A program made the position numbers and the translations under genes. The notes under the pieces are model-generated. The model was not told the DNA's origin, ran no database searches, and worked only from the letters and a program-made list of their open reading frames with translations. Positions 13,597-14,605 of a DNA stretch of 14,605 nucleotides are shown piece after piece. Numbering within the stretch: the first letter of the stretch is position 1; every line of letters begins with the position of its first letter. Origin of the DNA: Chloroflexota bacterium. GTDB taxonomy: Bacteria > Chloroflexota > Ktedonobacteria > Ktedonobacterales > Ktedonobacteraceae. The stretch is taken from contig VBHV01000619.1 of assembly GCA_005881995.1 (NCBI GenBank), forward strand, positions 1-14,605. The letters are read 5' to 3'.

Positions 13597-13640
13597 CCTG
13601 ACTTGCAATGGCGTTAGGGAACAGGTATACTCCTGTCAGG
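13597..13640 (+). promoter_or_regulatory. Promoter for the LuxR/MalT-type regulator, -10 box in a palindrome
   Basis: -35 TTGCAA (13603-13608, 4/6) and -10 TATACT (13626-13631, 5/6) with an exact 17-nt spacer; start near 13638 gives a leader of about 80 nt to ATG 13718. The -10 box is the centre of ACAGGTATACTCCTGT (13621-13636), and an outer pair CCTGAC/GTCAGG (13597-13602, 13635-13640) brackets the promoter. This nested symmetry suggests an operator, possibly for autoregulation. Confidence 0.5.
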
Positions 13641-13717
13641 AACATCTCTTCTGTTACATCGTGTGCGGTCACCATCGTCAGGAAACCGTGTGTTGGCTGA
13701 TCGACAAGGGGGATGCT

Positions 13718-14605
13718 ATGCCCAAGGCCAAAGCAAAGCTGAGTTGGTCTGCCGCTCTCGAGATCTATATCTTGTCCGAGCCACACAGCGGGGAGGACCG
13801 CTCCATTACGCCGGAGAGTCCCGCCTGGTTTGCCTGGCTGGCCGAGCGGTCTTCCTTTGCTTTTCAGGGTCAGCAGGGCTCCTTCAGCGCCCTGCTGGAA
13901 GCCGTGCAGCGTGGGGAGCGCTACTGGTATGCGTACCTGCGCACGGGCCAGCAAGTGCGCAAGAAGTATCTGGGCAAGACCGCTGATCTGACCCTCGCCC
14001 GGCTCGAGCAGGTCGCACGGGTGCTGCAGACGGAGCGGGCCGGCGCCGTCTTGCCCGACACCGTGCTTCCCACGCGAAAGGCTCACCATGAGCCGGTGCG
14101 CACACCCCAGGTCGTCACCCCTACGCCTGCGCAGAAAGCGATGGACGGGCCTGCACCAGTCGTCGTGGGGCACACCGCTACGGCCACTGCCATGCCCGCT
14201 CAGCCGCTCCTGTCCACCAAGCTCTACGTGCCTCGACTCCCTGCCCGGCTGGTGCCCCGCTCCCGCCTGATCGAGCGTCTGCGGCAGGGGCTCGCCGAGT
14301 GTGGGGTGCCCGCCGTCTGGCTCTCCCTCGATGCTGAGGAGAACGACCCGCAGCACTTCCTCTCCACCCTGCTGGCCGCCTTCCAGACCCGTGATCCCTC
14401 GATTGGGGCCAGTGTCCAGGCGCACCTCTCCTCGCCACATGGTCTGCAAGGCCTCTCCCTCTCGGCTGTCTTCACACAGCTGATCAACGACCTGACCAGC
14501 CGCACCAGTGGCGAGTTCCTCCTGGTGCTGGACGACTACCACACCATCACGCTTGAGCCTCTCCAGCACGCCATCGCCCAGCTTTTGGAGCACTGCCCAC
14601 CCCAG
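13718..14605 (+). CDS. LuxR/MalT-type STAND ATPase regulator, partial, Walker A loop missing
   Basis: 296 codons visible; the gene runs off the right edge, so the expected TPR-like and LuxR helix-turn-helix domains are not seen. ATG 13718 has AGGGGG 6 nt upstream. N-terminal module (about 35-105): SPAWFAWLAERSSFAFQGQQ then GERYWYAYLRTGQQVRKKYL and ADLTLARLEQVA, typical of Ktedonobacteria regulators. Proline-rich linker 110-162. STAND region: PLLSTKLYVPRLPARLVPRS (163-182), RLIERLRQG-LAECGVPAVWLSLDAEENDPQHFL, and Walker B EFLLVLDDYHTI (266-277). Relatives carry a segment of the type LTLVSAPAGFGKTTLL (P-loop) between RLRQG and the LAEC-G-VAW-SL strand; here those parts are joined directly at about residues 189-193, so about 23 residues are absent, in frame. 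Such a protein could not bind ATP normally. GC content is clearly higher than in the preceding kilobase. Confidence 0.82.
   Translation, partial: MPKAKAKLSWSAALEIYILSEPHSGEDRSITPESPAWFAWLAERSSFAFQGQQGSFSALLEAVQRGERYWYAYLRTGQQVRKKYLGKTADLTLARLEQVARVLQTERAGAVLPDTVLPTRKAHHEPVRTPQVVTPTPAQKAMDGPAPVVVGHTATATAMPAQPLLSTKLYVPRLPARLVPRSRLIERLRQGLAECGVPAVWLSLDAEENDPQHFLSTLLAAFQTRDPSIGASVQAHLSSPHGLQGLSLSAVFTQLINDLTSRTSGEFLLVLDDYHTITLEPLQHAIAQLLEHCPPQ

Noticed and set aside
13589..14593. 334-codon minus-strand frame opposite the LuxR/MalT-type regulator
   Set aside because: The plus strand has a clear start, ribosome site and family motifs; the minus frame is a shadow from high GC at third positions.

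Overview
The window looks like chromosome from a mesophilic to moderately thermophilic Chloroflexota bacterium, most likely of the class Ktedonobacteria. The main reason is the gene at the right edge. It encodes a regulator whose N-terminus reads like the ERYWYAYLRTG...KKYLGKTADLTLARLE module that I associate with the many MalT/LuxR-type regulators of Ktedonobacteria, followed by the start of a STAND ATPase (PLLSTKLYVPRLPARLVPR). A LytR-CpsA-Psr protein, a minimal TatA/TatC pair, an Rv2061-type F420/PPOX oxidoreductase and roughly mid-50s % GC by eye fit a monoderm soil Chloroflexota. This is inference, since there is no rRNA or other taxonomic marker.

Layout. (1) 1-2475, minus strand: glsB/YeaQ-type membrane protein, MarC-family gene (broken), rhomboid protease, and a TPR protein that runs off the left edge. 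All read leftwards, probably from a promoter near 2599-2627, with a possible second one at 1430-1435. (2) 2476-2964: divergent regulatory region with 11-bp direct repeats, promoter-like boxes and two hairpins. (3) 2965-5601, plus strand: two small membrane-anchored helical proteins followed, with overlap, by a major-facilitator transporter. A 166-bp near-perfect palindrome sits in frame inside the transporter's coding region. (4) 5747-6160: F420/PPOX oxidoreductase, ending at a strong hairpin that also faces tatC. (5) 6245-8735, minus strand: LCP (LytR-CpsA-Psr) protein, tatA, tatC. (6) 8877-12709, plus strand: M24 metallopeptidase gene (broken near its 5' end), an SSUH2-like double zinc-cluster protein, a perfect 22-bp-stem terminator, and adenosine deaminase. 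(7) 12710-13717: about 1 kb with no convincing intact gene, ending in a good promoter. (8) 13718-14605: partial LuxR/MalT-type regulator.

How the genes relate. The left part is envelope and membrane-stress biology (GlsB/YeaQ, MarC, rhomboid). The middle minus-strand block is cell-envelope assembly and export (LCP transferase, Tat translocase). The right part is peptide and nucleoside turnover plus an unusual zinc-cluster protein. I see no phage, transposase, CRISPR array, tRNA or rRNA.

Most notable points: (a) the palindromic element inside the transporter ORF; (b) a bacterial protein with the full-length architecture of animal SSUH2, with no J domain; (c) three genes (MarC, M24, LuxR/MalT) that each appear to lack roughly 15-25 internal residues compared with their families, two of them with a frame break and the third losing its Walker A loop. 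That pattern suggests either gene decay or a systematic assembly artefact.
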